64,000 nucleotides of DNA, taken from the NCBI RefSeq assembly GCF_947241705.1, contig NC_079259.1, positions 248,001 through 312,000 of the forward strand. Direction: 5' to 3'. Source of the stretch: Saccharomyces mikatae IFO 1815 (taxonomy: Eukaryota > Ascomycota > Saccharomycetes > Saccharomycetales > Saccharomycetaceae). Below are positions 23,360 through 32,132 of this stretch, piece after piece. Each line of letters begins with the position of its first letter. Position 1 is the first letter of the stretch. The translations under genes were made by a program, and so were the position numbers. The notes under the pieces were generated by a model. That model had not been told where the DNA came from. It saw only the letters and a program-made list of their open reading frames with translations, and did no database searches.

Positions 23360-23944
23360 TCATTTTTTAGAAGTGGTAAAGTTGGCAAATCCCATCATTT
23401 GGCTAACTTTAGATTCATTTTCAATAGGGGGCCTACGAACAGCCTTCTTCGACTTGCCCACGTCTGCCCTCAAGAAGCTTTTCCTTTTTGACCGAGTCTC
23501 TGTAGAACGCATGTCGGTGAATCTTTTCACCAAATCGTAGTAGCACTGTTCGAACTCCTCTTGCGGTACCTCATCATTATCCCTTGTATCTATTATTAGT
23601 GGCTCATCAAACAAGGTTTCAAATTTTATTGCATGCAATTTGTGATTTAAATGATCAATGTATTGTAGCGTGTCTTTAAAAGTCAAGTTACAAATATCAC
23701 AGTAAAACCCGAACTTCTTTCCTTTCTTAGAGGATGATAAACTGTCCGTATTTGTTGTTAGCTTTCTTCTATTTAGATCTTTGAGTGAACCCTTGATTAA
23801 ATGGTCGTAGTTTATGTATTTGGATTTTAAAGTTTGTAATTCACTCGGGGTTAGTGTAGACTTTAAGGATTGGCCGTCATAACCGCTTTTCGCCTTCTCA
23901 GCATATTCCTCTCTATCCCAGGTTCTTCTGCCAAAATTCGACAT
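23360..23944 (-). CDS. SNU23: U4/U6.U5 tri-snRNP zinc-finger protein Snu23
   Basis: Snu23 is a tri-snRNP and B-complex splicing factor that contacts Prp8 and Prp38 near the U6 ACAGA helix. With the ATG at 23944 the protein is 194 residues, the S. cerevisiae length. The single C2H2 zinc finger of the dsRNA-binding/U1-C type uses Cys82, Cys85, His98 and His104. The N-terminus (FGRRTWDREEYAEKA) is strongly conserved in the family and marks the likely start. The same frame remains open upstream for 36 more codons, with ATGs at 24052 and 24022. That possible extension is discussed as a finding. It converges with BUG1. Confidence 0.93.
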   Translation of the reverse strand: MSNFGRRTWDREEYAEKAKSGYDGQSLKSTLTPSELQTLKSKYINYDHLIKGSLKDLNRRKLTTNTDSLSSSKKGKKFGFYCDICNLTFKDTLQYIDHLNHKLHAIKFETLFDEPLIIDTRDNDEVPQEEFEQCYYDLVKRFTDMRSTETRSKRKSFLRADVGKSKKAVRRPPIENESKVSQMMGFANFTTSKK

Positions 23945-24140
23945 TAGCTTCCTTGTATGCGTGCTTGCTAAGGCTTGTGAAGCTTTTTGTTTCAACAAAC
24001 CTAAATAGGTACTGTTTTCCATTAAGCGGCGCTTTTGTTTAAACTGCTCCATTAGGAGAAAAACGGAATATCATATTCTCTGCGTTTTATCAGTTTACTT
24101 ATACTTACACTCGTACGTGTATACACATATAGATATAAAC

Positions 24141-25442
24141 TTAATACAAGACACTTGCCTTCTCGAACAGTTGGTCGACAACTTTATTTAACTGTCCGAC
24201 TAGTTCTAATGCGGAGTCGTACGTAGCATCTTGATTCGGCGTCTCATAGACATAAAGCCAGCCATTGCCTTGATCCAGAACACCGTAAAATATCTTGTCT
24301 AGTATCATCTGAGAGAGTTTTCCCTCCACTTGTTGGGTATCCAGACCGATCATCTTGGAAATGTGAGATATTTCCACACACTCGAACGGCTCAATAATCT
24401 TACACAAATTGGATTCTAATAGAGTATCGTACAATGCATTGAAATGGGACCTTGTTAACTCATCTCCCATCAGCTCTTTGTCATACTGTTTTAACGCCGT
24501 GTTAAAGTCTAAAAGTGATCTGTTGTTATAGGCCTCAGCAACCGCTTTCATCGCATCAATACCCCGGGACTGGTACGTTTCCTTTGTGTATTTGGCATTC
24601 AGAATATTTTTTACATCATCAATAAGGTTCAGCATGATCTTCGATAATAGCATGTATTTCAAGACCTGGCATGCCTTTTCATACGAATTATGGGTAGTCA
24701 AATTGTGGTAACTTTCAAAACTCTCGAAAAAGTACGAAAATGCAGTTTTGTAATCTTTGTCTTCACAGTGCAGGATACCGCTCATCAAATCTAATTCTGC
24801 AACAGTTTGCGTAGGACAGTATATGGAGTTGGCGGCTGTTCTTGCTGCAGTTAATGAAGCCTTGGACTTGGCTAAATTTCTCAGTTTATGGTAAACTTTA
24901 CTTTCCAAAAGGTGCACATCCACCAAGGAGGGCTTATCGTCCAACTTTTTGAACTCCCTTAGCAGGTCATTGATCAATGCTAATGAATCCTTGTACTGTT
25001 TCTTCTGGTAATGTAATGTAGCCAATTTAATCGATAGAGAATGCTTCAAAAACACTCTCTTCTCCCTCTTCGCGAATTCGATGCTCTTCTTGCACACAAA
25101 GATTTGATCGTCCAGCGAGTCCGGCACCTGCTCGAATTTCTCAATCAACGTTTTCAATACCTTCACTGTTTTGGATTTGGCAAACTGCATCATATACTCC
25201 GTAGAATGAGGAATAAACTCACGCAACTTTTCCTTCGCACCCATAGTCACGTACAGTTGTCCCAATTCCAATATGCTTGTCTCCTGTTCATTTCTGCGCT
25301 TGTCATCCACACTAGCAGCGGATGTACTGCTCTGTGAGTGGTCTTTATCCAATAAGCTCAAATATATCTGCTCAGCCTCATCGTACTGTTTTTGGCTGAC
25401 CAGATTTCTAGCGGCTTCTAATTTTGAACTGGACACAGACAT
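24141..25442 (-). CDS. RPN6: 26S proteasome lid subunit Rpn6
   Basis: Rpn6 (PSMD11) is a PCI-domain subunit of the proteasome lid that clamps the lid to the 20S core and Rpt6. The 433 residues are one shorter than the S. cerevisiae protein as I recall it. The N-terminal two thirds are tandem TPR-like helical hairpins (for example EAARNLVSQKQYDEAEQIY at 9-27). The C-terminal PCI winged helix lies at about 310-400 and is followed by a long helix that joins the lid helical bundle. A perfect Rpn4 site lies about 100 bp upstream. The ATG at 25442 is the first in frame. Confidence 0.97.
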   Translation of the reverse strand: MSVSSSKLEAARNLVSQKQYDEAEQIYLSLLDKDHSQSSTSAASVDDKRRNEQETSILELGQLYVTMGAKEKLREFIPHSTEYMMQFAKSKTVKVLKTLIEKFEQVPDSLDDQIFVCKKSIEFAKREKRVFLKHSLSIKLATLHYQKKQYKDSLALINDLLREFKKLDDKPSLVDVHLLESKVYHKLRNLAKSKASLTAARTAANSIYCPTQTVAELDLMSGILHCEDKDYKTAFSYFFESFESYHNLTTHNSYEKACQVLKYMLLSKIMLNLIDDVKNILNAKYTKETYQSRGIDAMKAVAEAYNNRSLLDFNTALKQYDKELMGDELTRSHFNALYDTLLESNLCKIIEPFECVEISHISKMIGLDTQQVEGKLSQMILDKIFYGVLDQGNGWLYVYETPNQDATYDSALELVGQLNKVVDQLFEKASVLY

Positions 25443-25543
25443 GGCTTACCTCGTTATAAATTAATACTCGAATTGCTTCGTTTCAGGCCCTATAAACTGC
25501 CTTTCTTTAACCGATCTTTGCTTTAATTATGTATTAATCAACT

Positions 25544-25552
25544 TTTGCCACC
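25544..25552 (-). promoter_or_regulatory. PACE element (Rpn4 site) of RPN6
   Basis: TTTGCCACC on the plus strand is GGTGGCAAA on the minus strand, the exact proteasome-associated control element bound by Rpn4. It lies 102 bp upstream of the RPN6 ATG, in the usual position for proteasome genes. Confidence 0.85.
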
Positions 25553-25652
25553 CTTGGAACCAAAGAAAATATACATCTTTTAAGGTTGCCCTACCTATTA
25601 TCGTCGTGCAATATGATTATCGAGTGTTTTTTTTTTCGCTGCGTTTTTTTTC

Positions 25653-25666
25653 TCGACACGTGTCGA
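25653..25666. promoter_or_regulatory. 14-bp palindrome with central CACGTG (E-box)
   Basis: TCGACACGTGTCGA is a perfect 14-bp palindrome around CACGTG, the bHLH core used by Cbf1, Pho4, Tye7 and Ino2/4. It lies in the RPN6/PMT1 divergent gap, 160 bp upstream of PMT1, directly after two poly-T runs. Which factor binds is not decided by sequence. Confidence 0.6.
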
Positions 25667-25706
25667 ACAAGAGTTTGGCGTTTTAAGCAGATCCTGGGTT
25701 ATTTTC

Positions 25707-25739
25707 GAGCATCAAAAGAGCATCAAAAGAGTATCAAAA
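25707..25739 (+). repeat. Tandem 11-bp repeat in PMT1 leader/promoter
   Basis: Three consecutive units: GAGCATCAAAA twice exactly and then GAGTATCAAAA, 87-119 bp upstream of the PMT1 ATG. No function is assigned. Confidence 0.85.
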
Positions 25740-25825
25740 GTGGATAAAGAGGTGCATTGTTAAGGCGAGGTAGTATCGAAAGAAGAAGAACTACTAAGAA
25801 ACAGCTAACAGCTATAAGCACGGTC

Positions 25826-28279
25826 ATGTCGGAAGATAAAACGTACAAACGTGTGGAGCAGGATGATCCTGTGCCCGAACTGGATATCAAGCAGGGCCCC
25901 GTAAGACCCTACATTGTTACCGATCCGAGTGCCGAATTGGCATCGTTGCGGACCATGGTCACTCTAAAGGAAAAGTTGTTAGTGGCCTGTCTCGCTGTCT
26001 TTACAGCGGTGGTTAGGTTGCGTAGTCTGGCCTGGCCCGATAGTGTGGTATTTGATGAAGTACATTTTGGCGGGTTTGCCTCACAATACATTAGGGGCAC
26101 TTACTTTATGGATGTGCATCCTCCTCTTGCTAAGATGTTATATGCTGGTGTGGCATCGCTTGGTGGGTTCCAGGGTGATTTTGATTTTGAAAACATTGGT
26201 GACAGCTTTCCATCTACCACGCCATACGTCTTGATGAGATTTTTCTCAGCGTCTTTGGGGGCACTTACTGTGCTTTTGATGTACATGACATTACGTTATT
26301 CGGGTGTTCGTATGTGGGTTGCGTTAATCAGTGCTATTTGCTTTGCCATTGAGAACTCGTACGTGACCATATCTCGTTATATTCTACTAGACGCTCCATT
26401 GATGTTTTTCATTGCCGCTGCAGTATACTCTTTTAAGAAGTATGAAATGTACCCTGCCAACTCGCTGAATGCCTACAAGTCCTTACTGGCCACCGGTATC
26501 GCTCTTGGTATGGCTTCTTCGGCTAAATGGGTGGGTCTTTTTACAGTTACGTGGGTGGGCCTTCTGTGTATTTGGAGACTATGGTTCATGATTGGGGATT
26601 TGAGCAAATCTTCGAAGTCCATCGTCAAAGTGGCATTCGCCAAACTGGCCTTTTTATTGGGTGTGCCCTTTACTCTTTATCTGGCTTTCTTCTATATCCA
26701 TTTTCAATCTTTATCGTTAGACGGTGATGGTGCAAGTTTCTTTTCCCCTGAATTTAGATCTACATTGAGAAATAACAAGATTCCACAAAATGTCATTGCT
26801 GATGTCGGCATTGGCTCCATCGTCAGTTTACGTCATGTATCTACCATGGGTGGTTATTTACATTCTCATTCTCACAATTATCCAGCTGGTTCAGAACAAC
26901 AACAAATCACTTTATATCCTCACATGGATGCCAATAATGATTGGTTGTTGGAACTTTACAATGTACCCGGAGAATCTTTAACAACCTTCCAGAACTTGAC
27001 CGATGGTACAAAGGTCAGACTATTCCACACTATTACACATTGTAGATTACACTCTCATGACCATAAACCACCTGTTTCCGAGAGTAGCGACTGGCAGAAG
27101 GAGGTCTCTTGTTATGGTTACAGTGGCTTCGACGGTGATTCTAATGATGACTGGGTCGTTGAAATTGATAAAAAGAATTCCGTTCCTGGCGTTGCCCAAG
27201 AACGTGTTATAGCTTTGGATACCAAATTCAGATTGAGACATGCCATGACTGGCTGTTATTTGTTTTCACATGAGGTAAAATTGCCAGCTTGGGGTTTTGA
27301 ACAACAGGAAGTTACTTGTGCTTCTTCGGGTAGACATGATTTGACGTTGTGGTACGTCGAAAACAACAGCAACCCGTTGCTGCCAGAAGATACGAAGCGT
27401 ATCTCCTACAAACCAGCAAGCTTCATCTCTAAATTTATTGAATCCCATAAAAAAATGTGGCATATCAATAAAAATTTGGTCGATTCTCATGTCTACGAAT
27501 CTCAGCCAACTTCGTGGCCATTTTTGCTACGTGGTATCAGTTACTGGGGTGAAAATAACAGAGATGTCTATTTATTAGGTAATGCCATCGTATGGTGGGC
27601 AGTCACCGCTTTCATCGGCATTTTCGGATTGGTTGTTATTACTGAGTTATTCTCATGGCAATTAGGCAAACCAGTCTTGACCGATTCCAAGGTCGTCAAC
27701 TTCCACATTCAAGTTATTCATTACTTATTAGGTTTTGCCGTTCATTATGCGCCATCTTTCTTGATGCAACGTCAAATGTTTTTGCATCATTACCTACCTG
27801 CTTACTATTTTGGTATCCTTGCCCTTGGTCACGCATTGGACATAATAGTTTCTTACGTTTTCCGTAGCAAGAAACAAATGGGCTACGCGGTATTGGTCAC
27901 TTTCCTTGCTGCTTCTATGTACTTTTTCAAGAGTCACAGTCCAATTATTTATGGTACTCCATGGACTCAAGAATTGTGTAAAAAGTCTCAGTGGTTGTCT
28001 GGTTGGGATTACAATTGCAACGCATACTTTTCTTCTTTTGAAGAATACAAAAACCAAACTTTGACTAGACGTGAATCTCAACCTGCTGCTACTAGCACTG
28101 TTGAGGAAGTTGTTATAGAAGGAGACGGTCCATCATACGAAGATCTCATGAACGAAGAAGGCAAGAAAATCTTCAAAGACACAGAAGGCAATGAGCTAGA
28201 TCCCGAAGTCGTCAAAAAGATGTTGGAAGAAGAAGGTGCAAATATATTAAAAGTAGAAAAAAGGGCTGTTTTGGAGTAG
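25826..28279 (+). CDS. PMT1: Protein O-mannosyltransferase Pmt1
   Basis: Pmt1 transfers mannose from dolichyl-phosphate-mannose to Ser/Thr of proteins entering the ER, usually as a Pmt1-Pmt2 heterodimer. With the ATG at 25826 the protein has 817 residues, the S. cerevisiae length. The frame is open 23 codons further upstream but only from a TTG. The first lumenal loop carries the essential pair Asp77-Glu78 in VVFDEVHFG. Several hydrophobic helices at about 50-310 form the GT-C core. Three MIR repeats lie in the lumenal loop at about 325-510, with repeated LHSHxHxxPxS blocks, and more helices follow at about 590-720. The acidic cytosolic tail is about 70 residues. PMT5 follows in tandem. Confidence 0.98.
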   Translation: MSEDKTYKRVEQDDPVPELDIKQGPVRPYIVTDPSAELASLRTMVTLKEKLLVACLAVFTAVVRLRSLAWPDSVVFDEVHFGGFASQYIRGTYFMDVHPPLAKMLYAGVASLGGFQGDFDFENIGDSFPSTTPYVLMRFFSASLGALTVLLMYMTLRYSGVRMWVALISAICFAIENSYVTISRYILLDAPLMFFIAAAVYSFKKYEMYPANSLNAYKSLLATGIALGMASSAKWVGLFTVTWVGLLCIWRLWFMIGDLSKSSKSIVKVAFAKLAFLLGVPFTLYLAFFYIHFQSLSLDGDGASFFSPEFRSTLRNNKIPQNVIADVGIGSIVSLRHVSTMGGYLHSHSHNYPAGSEQQQITLYPHMDANNDWLLELYNVPGESLTTFQNLTDGTKVRLFHTITHCRLHSHDHKPPVSESSDWQKEVSCYGYSGFDGDSNDDWVVEIDKKNSVPGVAQERVIALDTKFRLRHAMTGCYLFSHEVKLPAWGFEQQEVTCASSGRHDLTLWYVENNSNPLLPEDTKRISYKPASFISKFIESHKKMWHINKNLVDSHVYESQPTSWPFLLRGISYWGENNRDVYLLGNAIVWWAVTAFIGIFGLVVITELFSWQLGKPVLTDSKVVNFHIQVIHYLLGFAVHYAPSFLMQRQMFLHHYLPAYYFGILALGHALDIIVSYVFRSKKQMGYAVLVTFLAASMYFFKSHSPIIYGTPWTQELCKKSQWLSGWDYNCNAYFSSFEEYKNQTLTRRESQPAATSTVEEVVIEGDGPSYEDLMNEEGKKIFKDTEGNELDPEVVKKMLEEEGANILKVEKRAVLE

Positions 28280-28665
28280 ATTTGCAGCGCTCTCCACATT
28301 TTTATGTAAAGAAAGTTTCTATAATTGAAAATAAAATAGATAAAAGAAAACATTATGAATACAGAATTTCGTGAATGTGCAGTATACTGACCATCTGCGT
28401 TTAGATACAAATGCTTTTCTCGCTCAAGTTAGCGTGATATGCAAGTACTTCTAGTAATTATCATTTCATACCGATTTTTTTTTTCAAGAAACTCGTTTAC
28501 GAACCGCGAAAAGCCTATGGGACAGGTATTCGAGAACAATAGAAAAAGGAACAGGAGCCTAGTACATATTATGCACAGATCCCATTTCCGTTTCTTTCTT
28601 CTATGATAATTTTTCTGCCTCTTTAAAAATTGGGGCAGGAGAGTAAGACTATAGCTGCTTTGAAT
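28280..28665 (+). promoter_or_regulatory. PMT1-PMT5 intergenic region
   Basis: The 386 bp gap contains a CGCGAAA element at 28505-28511, which matches the SBF (Swi4/Swi6) consensus CRCGAAA, about 155 bp upstream of PMT5. SBF controls many cell-wall genes, so the link is plausible but inferred. Otherwise the gap is AT-rich. Confidence 0.4.
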
Positions 28666-30894
28666 ATGGATAATAAGCATTTGTTGAATGTGGACCCTGT
28701 TCCTAATATAACTATTAAGCGTGGCCCTTTAAGACCGTTCCTCGTAACAAAACCTTACGATAAGTTGAGTTCATTGAGAACCGTCACTTCATCTAAGGAA
28801 AAGCTTCTTATTGCGTTCCTTTTGATATTCACTGCCATCGTTAGACTACACCATCTCTCATTGCCAAATAGTATCGTATTTGGGGAGAATGTAGTAAGCA
28901 CGTTCGTATCTCAGTATGCGAATCACATTTTCTTCACCGATATTCATCCTCCCTTAACAACAATGCTATATGCTGGCGTAGCATCCATTTCTGGCTTTAA
29001 AGGGTCTTTCGATCATGCAAATATTGGAATGGAATATCCTGAAAATGTTCCATACATTGCGATGAGGTTCTTTTCTGCTGCTCTAGGGATCATGTCTGTT
29101 TTAGTGTTATACTTAACGCTACGGGTATCGGGTGTGAAAATTGCTATTGCTGCTATTTGTACTGTATGCTTTGCGATTGAAGACTCCTTTGTAACTTTGT
29201 CTCGCTTCACTTCAGTGGAGGGCCCTTTTATTTTTTTTATTGCATGTGCTGTATATTTCTTTAGAAGATCGGAACTTTATCCACCAAATTCATCTAAAGC
29301 AAACAAGTCCTTGGTTGCTGCAAGTGTCGCATTGGGATTTGCGGTCTCTTCAAAATGGGCTGGCTGCTTCACTATTGCGTGGGCTGGTATAATTGTTCTC
29401 TGGAGAGTATGGTTCATGATTGGCGATTTGTCAAAGCCCATTGGCTCTTCAATCAAGTATATGGCATTCCAGTTTACTTGTTTATTGGGTATTCCTGCTA
29501 TAATTTATTTCCTTGTCTTCAGTGTGCATATCAAGACGTTGAGCGTGAATGGTATTAGTGGTAGCTTTTTTCCTGCTGAGTTTAGAAAAACTTTAAAATA
29601 CAATAATGTTATTCAGGAAACTGTAGCAGAAGTAGGAATAGGTTCTACTGTCTCATTGAACCATGTTGGAACGGCAGGTGGTTACCTGCACTCCCATCCT
29701 CACAACTATCCAGCTGGTTCCATGCAACAACAAGTTACTTTATATCCTCACTTTGACCAAAATAATAAATGGATTATTGAGTTACCTGAACATCCAAATG
29801 AAAATGTTACAAGTTTTCAAAATTTAACAGACGGCACTATTATCAGGCTAAAACAGCTAAAATACGGCTGCAGATTACATTCACATGATCATAAACCCCC
29901 AGTCTCTCAAAATGCGGATTGGCAAAAAGAAGTCTCTTGTTATGGTTACGAAGAGTTTGAAGGTGATATAAACGATGATTGGATTATTGAAATCGATAAA
30001 AAAAGATCAGAAGCTGGGCCTGCCCAGCAACATGTTCGGGCTATTGAAACCAAATTCAGATTAAAACATTACTTAACAGGTTGTTACTTGTTTTCACATC
30101 CTGAAAAACTGCCAGAGTGGGGACTGGGACAGCAAGAAGTTACATGTGCATATTTTGCAAGGGAAGATTTAACTTCATGGTATATTGAAGAAAATGAGAA
30201 CAAATTTCCCCTATCAAATCCAGAGAAGGTTTCTTATAAAGAAATGAGCTTTTGGCAGAAGTTCATTGCTATTCACAAATTCATGTTATACCTCAACAAT
30301 CATATGGCTACCAATCATGCCTACTCATCAGAACCGAAAACTTGGCCCCTTATGTTGCGTGGTATTGATTTCTGGAACGAAAACGGTAAGGAAGTATACT
30401 TTCTAGGTAATGCCATTTTGTGGTGGTCTGTTACAGCATTCATTTGTGCGTTCATTGTTGGGGTAGCCATTGAACTTCTTTCATGGAAACTAGGTGCAAA
30501 CGTTTTGCGGGATAAATATATCATTAATTTCCATTACCAGGTCATTCAGTACTTGTTGGGCTTTTTTGCCCATTTTTTCCCGTATTTCTTCGTAGGGCAA
30601 AATCTCTATTTGTACGATTATTTGCCTGCCTACTATTTTGGTATTCTAGCATTTGGTCACGCACTTGATCTAATTTCAACCTCCATTTCTAGCAAGAGGA
30701 GTAATACTGGATATTTCGCGGCTGTTATTTTTATGATATTTTGCTTTTATTTCTTCCACGGACACTCCCCATTAATTTACGCTACTGAATGGACAAGCAG
30801 CTTGTGTAAGAGGTCTAAATGGTTAGGAAGCTGGGACTTCTATTGTAATTCATTGTTATTAGCCGATAGTCATTATGACTCAAAAATTGAATGA
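28666..30894 (+). CDS. PMT5: Protein O-mannosyltransferase Pmt5
   Basis: Pmt5 is the PMT1-subfamily paralogue that pairs with Pmt2 or Pmt3 in the ER. The ATG at 28666 gives 742 residues (S. cerevisiae 743, recalled), while the frame extends 12 codons upstream only from a TTG. The architecture follows Pmt1: membrane helices, MIR repeats with the same LHSHPHNYPAGS and LHSHDHKPPVS blocks, then C-terminal helices. It lacks Pmt1's acidic tail. In the first lumenal loop the Asp-Glu pair of Pmt1 is Gly73-Glu74 (VFGEN), which is also my recollection of S. cerevisiae Pmt5. Overall similarity and head-to-tail placement suggest an old tandem duplication. Confidence 0.96.
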   Translation: MDNKHLLNVDPVPNITIKRGPLRPFLVTKPYDKLSSLRTVTSSKEKLLIAFLLIFTAIVRLHHLSLPNSIVFGENVVSTFVSQYANHIFFTDIHPPLTTMLYAGVASISGFKGSFDHANIGMEYPENVPYIAMRFFSAALGIMSVLVLYLTLRVSGVKIAIAAICTVCFAIEDSFVTLSRFTSVEGPFIFFIACAVYFFRRSELYPPNSSKANKSLVAASVALGFAVSSKWAGCFTIAWAGIIVLWRVWFMIGDLSKPIGSSIKYMAFQFTCLLGIPAIIYFLVFSVHIKTLSVNGISGSFFPAEFRKTLKYNNVIQETVAEVGIGSTVSLNHVGTAGGYLHSHPHNYPAGSMQQQVTLYPHFDQNNKWIIELPEHPNENVTSFQNLTDGTIIRLKQLKYGCRLHSHDHKPPVSQNADWQKEVSCYGYEEFEGDINDDWIIEIDKKRSEAGPAQQHVRAIETKFRLKHYLTGCYLFSHPEKLPEWGLGQQEVTCAYFAREDLTSWYIEENENKFPLSNPEKVSYKEMSFWQKFIAIHKFMLYLNNHMATNHAYSSEPKTWPLMLRGIDFWNENGKEVYFLGNAILWWSVTAFICAFIVGVAIELLSWKLGANVLRDKYIINFHYQVIQYLLGFFAHFFPYFFVGQNLYLYDYLPAYYFGILAFGHALDLISTSISSKRSNTGYFAAVIFMIFCFYFFHGHSPLIYATEWTSSLCKRSKWLGSWDFYCNSLLLADSHYDSKIE

Positions 30895-31524
30895 GTTAAT
30901 TCGCGTACTTGCATTCAGATCAAACAATCACCTATTGATTCAGATCTCGATTTGAGCTCACTTGGCGCAAGAGGTCAGAATAAACATAAAAAAGGATTTA
31001 TGACTAGTTACAACAAAAGTTATAACCACTTTCTTATCCCACCCTTTTCGATATATTTTCAACTGAACGACTCTGGTGGATAAGGCAACGTTCTGTATTA
31101 AGCAATGTATATATTTACATACTATTAAATGAAATAAATGATTCAATGAACGAAATATCTGGACTAGGATAAAGCATTTCAAAAATATTGCGATGGCAAT
31201 TGCGTCTTTTGACATCGCAGATCTTCAAGATTACTGAAAAATTTTTAAAGAAACGAAAAGATGAATATAAAGGAAGCAAATATGCAACACATCAAAGCGT
31301 TTGCGATAGTTAATGCATTGTCTTTTCATTATGGTATGTTAAAGTGGCATCCAAAAAATCAATCCCATATTTTACCTTCTCTTCCGTGCAGAAGGATAAT
31401 GTAACTCTTAATAATCTTGAAAAAAAGAACCACACCAAACATTAATGCTTAACGAATTGCAAGTCGTAGGCCATGTTTCTCTAGTTTAAATCAAGAAATG
31501 CAGCTTTCTCGTCAACCTAAGATA
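30895..31524 (+). promoter_or_regulatory. PMT5-SRP14 intergenic region
   Basis: The 630 bp gap is AT-rich and holds PMT5 3' sequence and the SRP14 promoter. I recognise no strong factor site, RNA gene or repeat. Confidence 0.4.
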
Positions 31525-31962
31525 ATGGCAAATAGTAGTTGTTTATCGCCAAATGAATTTTTATTAAAAGTTCCAGAATTTTTCAAGATTGCAAATGAAA
31601 AACATAAAACGGTACGTCTAACAGCCAAAAGACTCATAGAACACGATCCTGTGGAAGGTAATCTCGAATTTGATACTACCAATTATCCAGACTATGATGT
31701 GTCAAAAAAGGCTTCCAATGTAGTGGTTAGCTCGAGTTCCGACAAAGAATACTCGTTACTAATTAGAATGTCTTACGGTTCGCACGATAAGAAGGCAAAA
31801 TGCTCAACAATGGTAAAGGCGAATGAGCTAGATCAGTTCTGGCAAGAATACTCATCTGTATTCAAGGGAGGTATGCAAAATCTGATCAAGAAGAAGAAGA
31901 AAAAAAGTAAGAATGGTGCTAGCAAGACAGTTAAGAAAAACAAAGTAGCAAAGAAAAATTGA
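31525..31962 (+). CDS. SRP14: Signal recognition particle subunit Srp14
   Basis: Srp14 binds as a homodimer to the Alu domain of scR1 RNA in yeast SRP and takes part in elongation arrest. The chosen ATG at 31525 (MANSSCLSP) gives 145 residues, against 146 in S. cerevisiae. A further in-frame ATG lies nine codons upstream at 31498, but the family N-terminus starts at the later one. The SRP9/14 fold is visible (LLKVPEFF, RLTAKR, LLIRMSYGSHDKK), and the C-terminus is a lysine-rich RNA-binding tail with seven consecutive Lys. It converges with UBX3. Confidence 0.94.
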   Translation: MANSSCLSPNEFLLKVPEFFKIANEKHKTVRLTAKRLIEHDPVEGNLEFDTTNYPDYDVSKKASNVVVSSSSDKEYSLLIRMSYGSHDKKAKCSTMVKANELDQFWQEYSSVFKGGMQNLIKKKKKKSKNGASKTVKKNKVAKKN

Positions 31963-32132
31963 TGCACGCCAAACTTGAATTAAAAGGCATGTTCACTTCT
32001 TGTTACCTTCAAATGTGTACATTAAAAGACGGCAGCGTAGGCACAAATATAATTGCATAAAGTTGTGTAGATATAAATTTAACCATACTTTAGAACGAAG
32101 ATATTGAAATGAGTATTTTTTTAATTTTCTCA

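Noticed and set aside
25757-25825. Upstream extension of PMT1 from a TTG
   Set aside because: There is no ATG in the extension, and the downstream ATG gives exactly the known 817-residue protein.
28078-29210. Antisense open frames around PMT1/PMT5 (positions of the dubious S. cerevisiae ORFs YDL096C/YDL094C)
   Set aside because: Only short frames remain on that strand, so the dubious ORFs do not appear conserved; they are shadows of the PMT genes.
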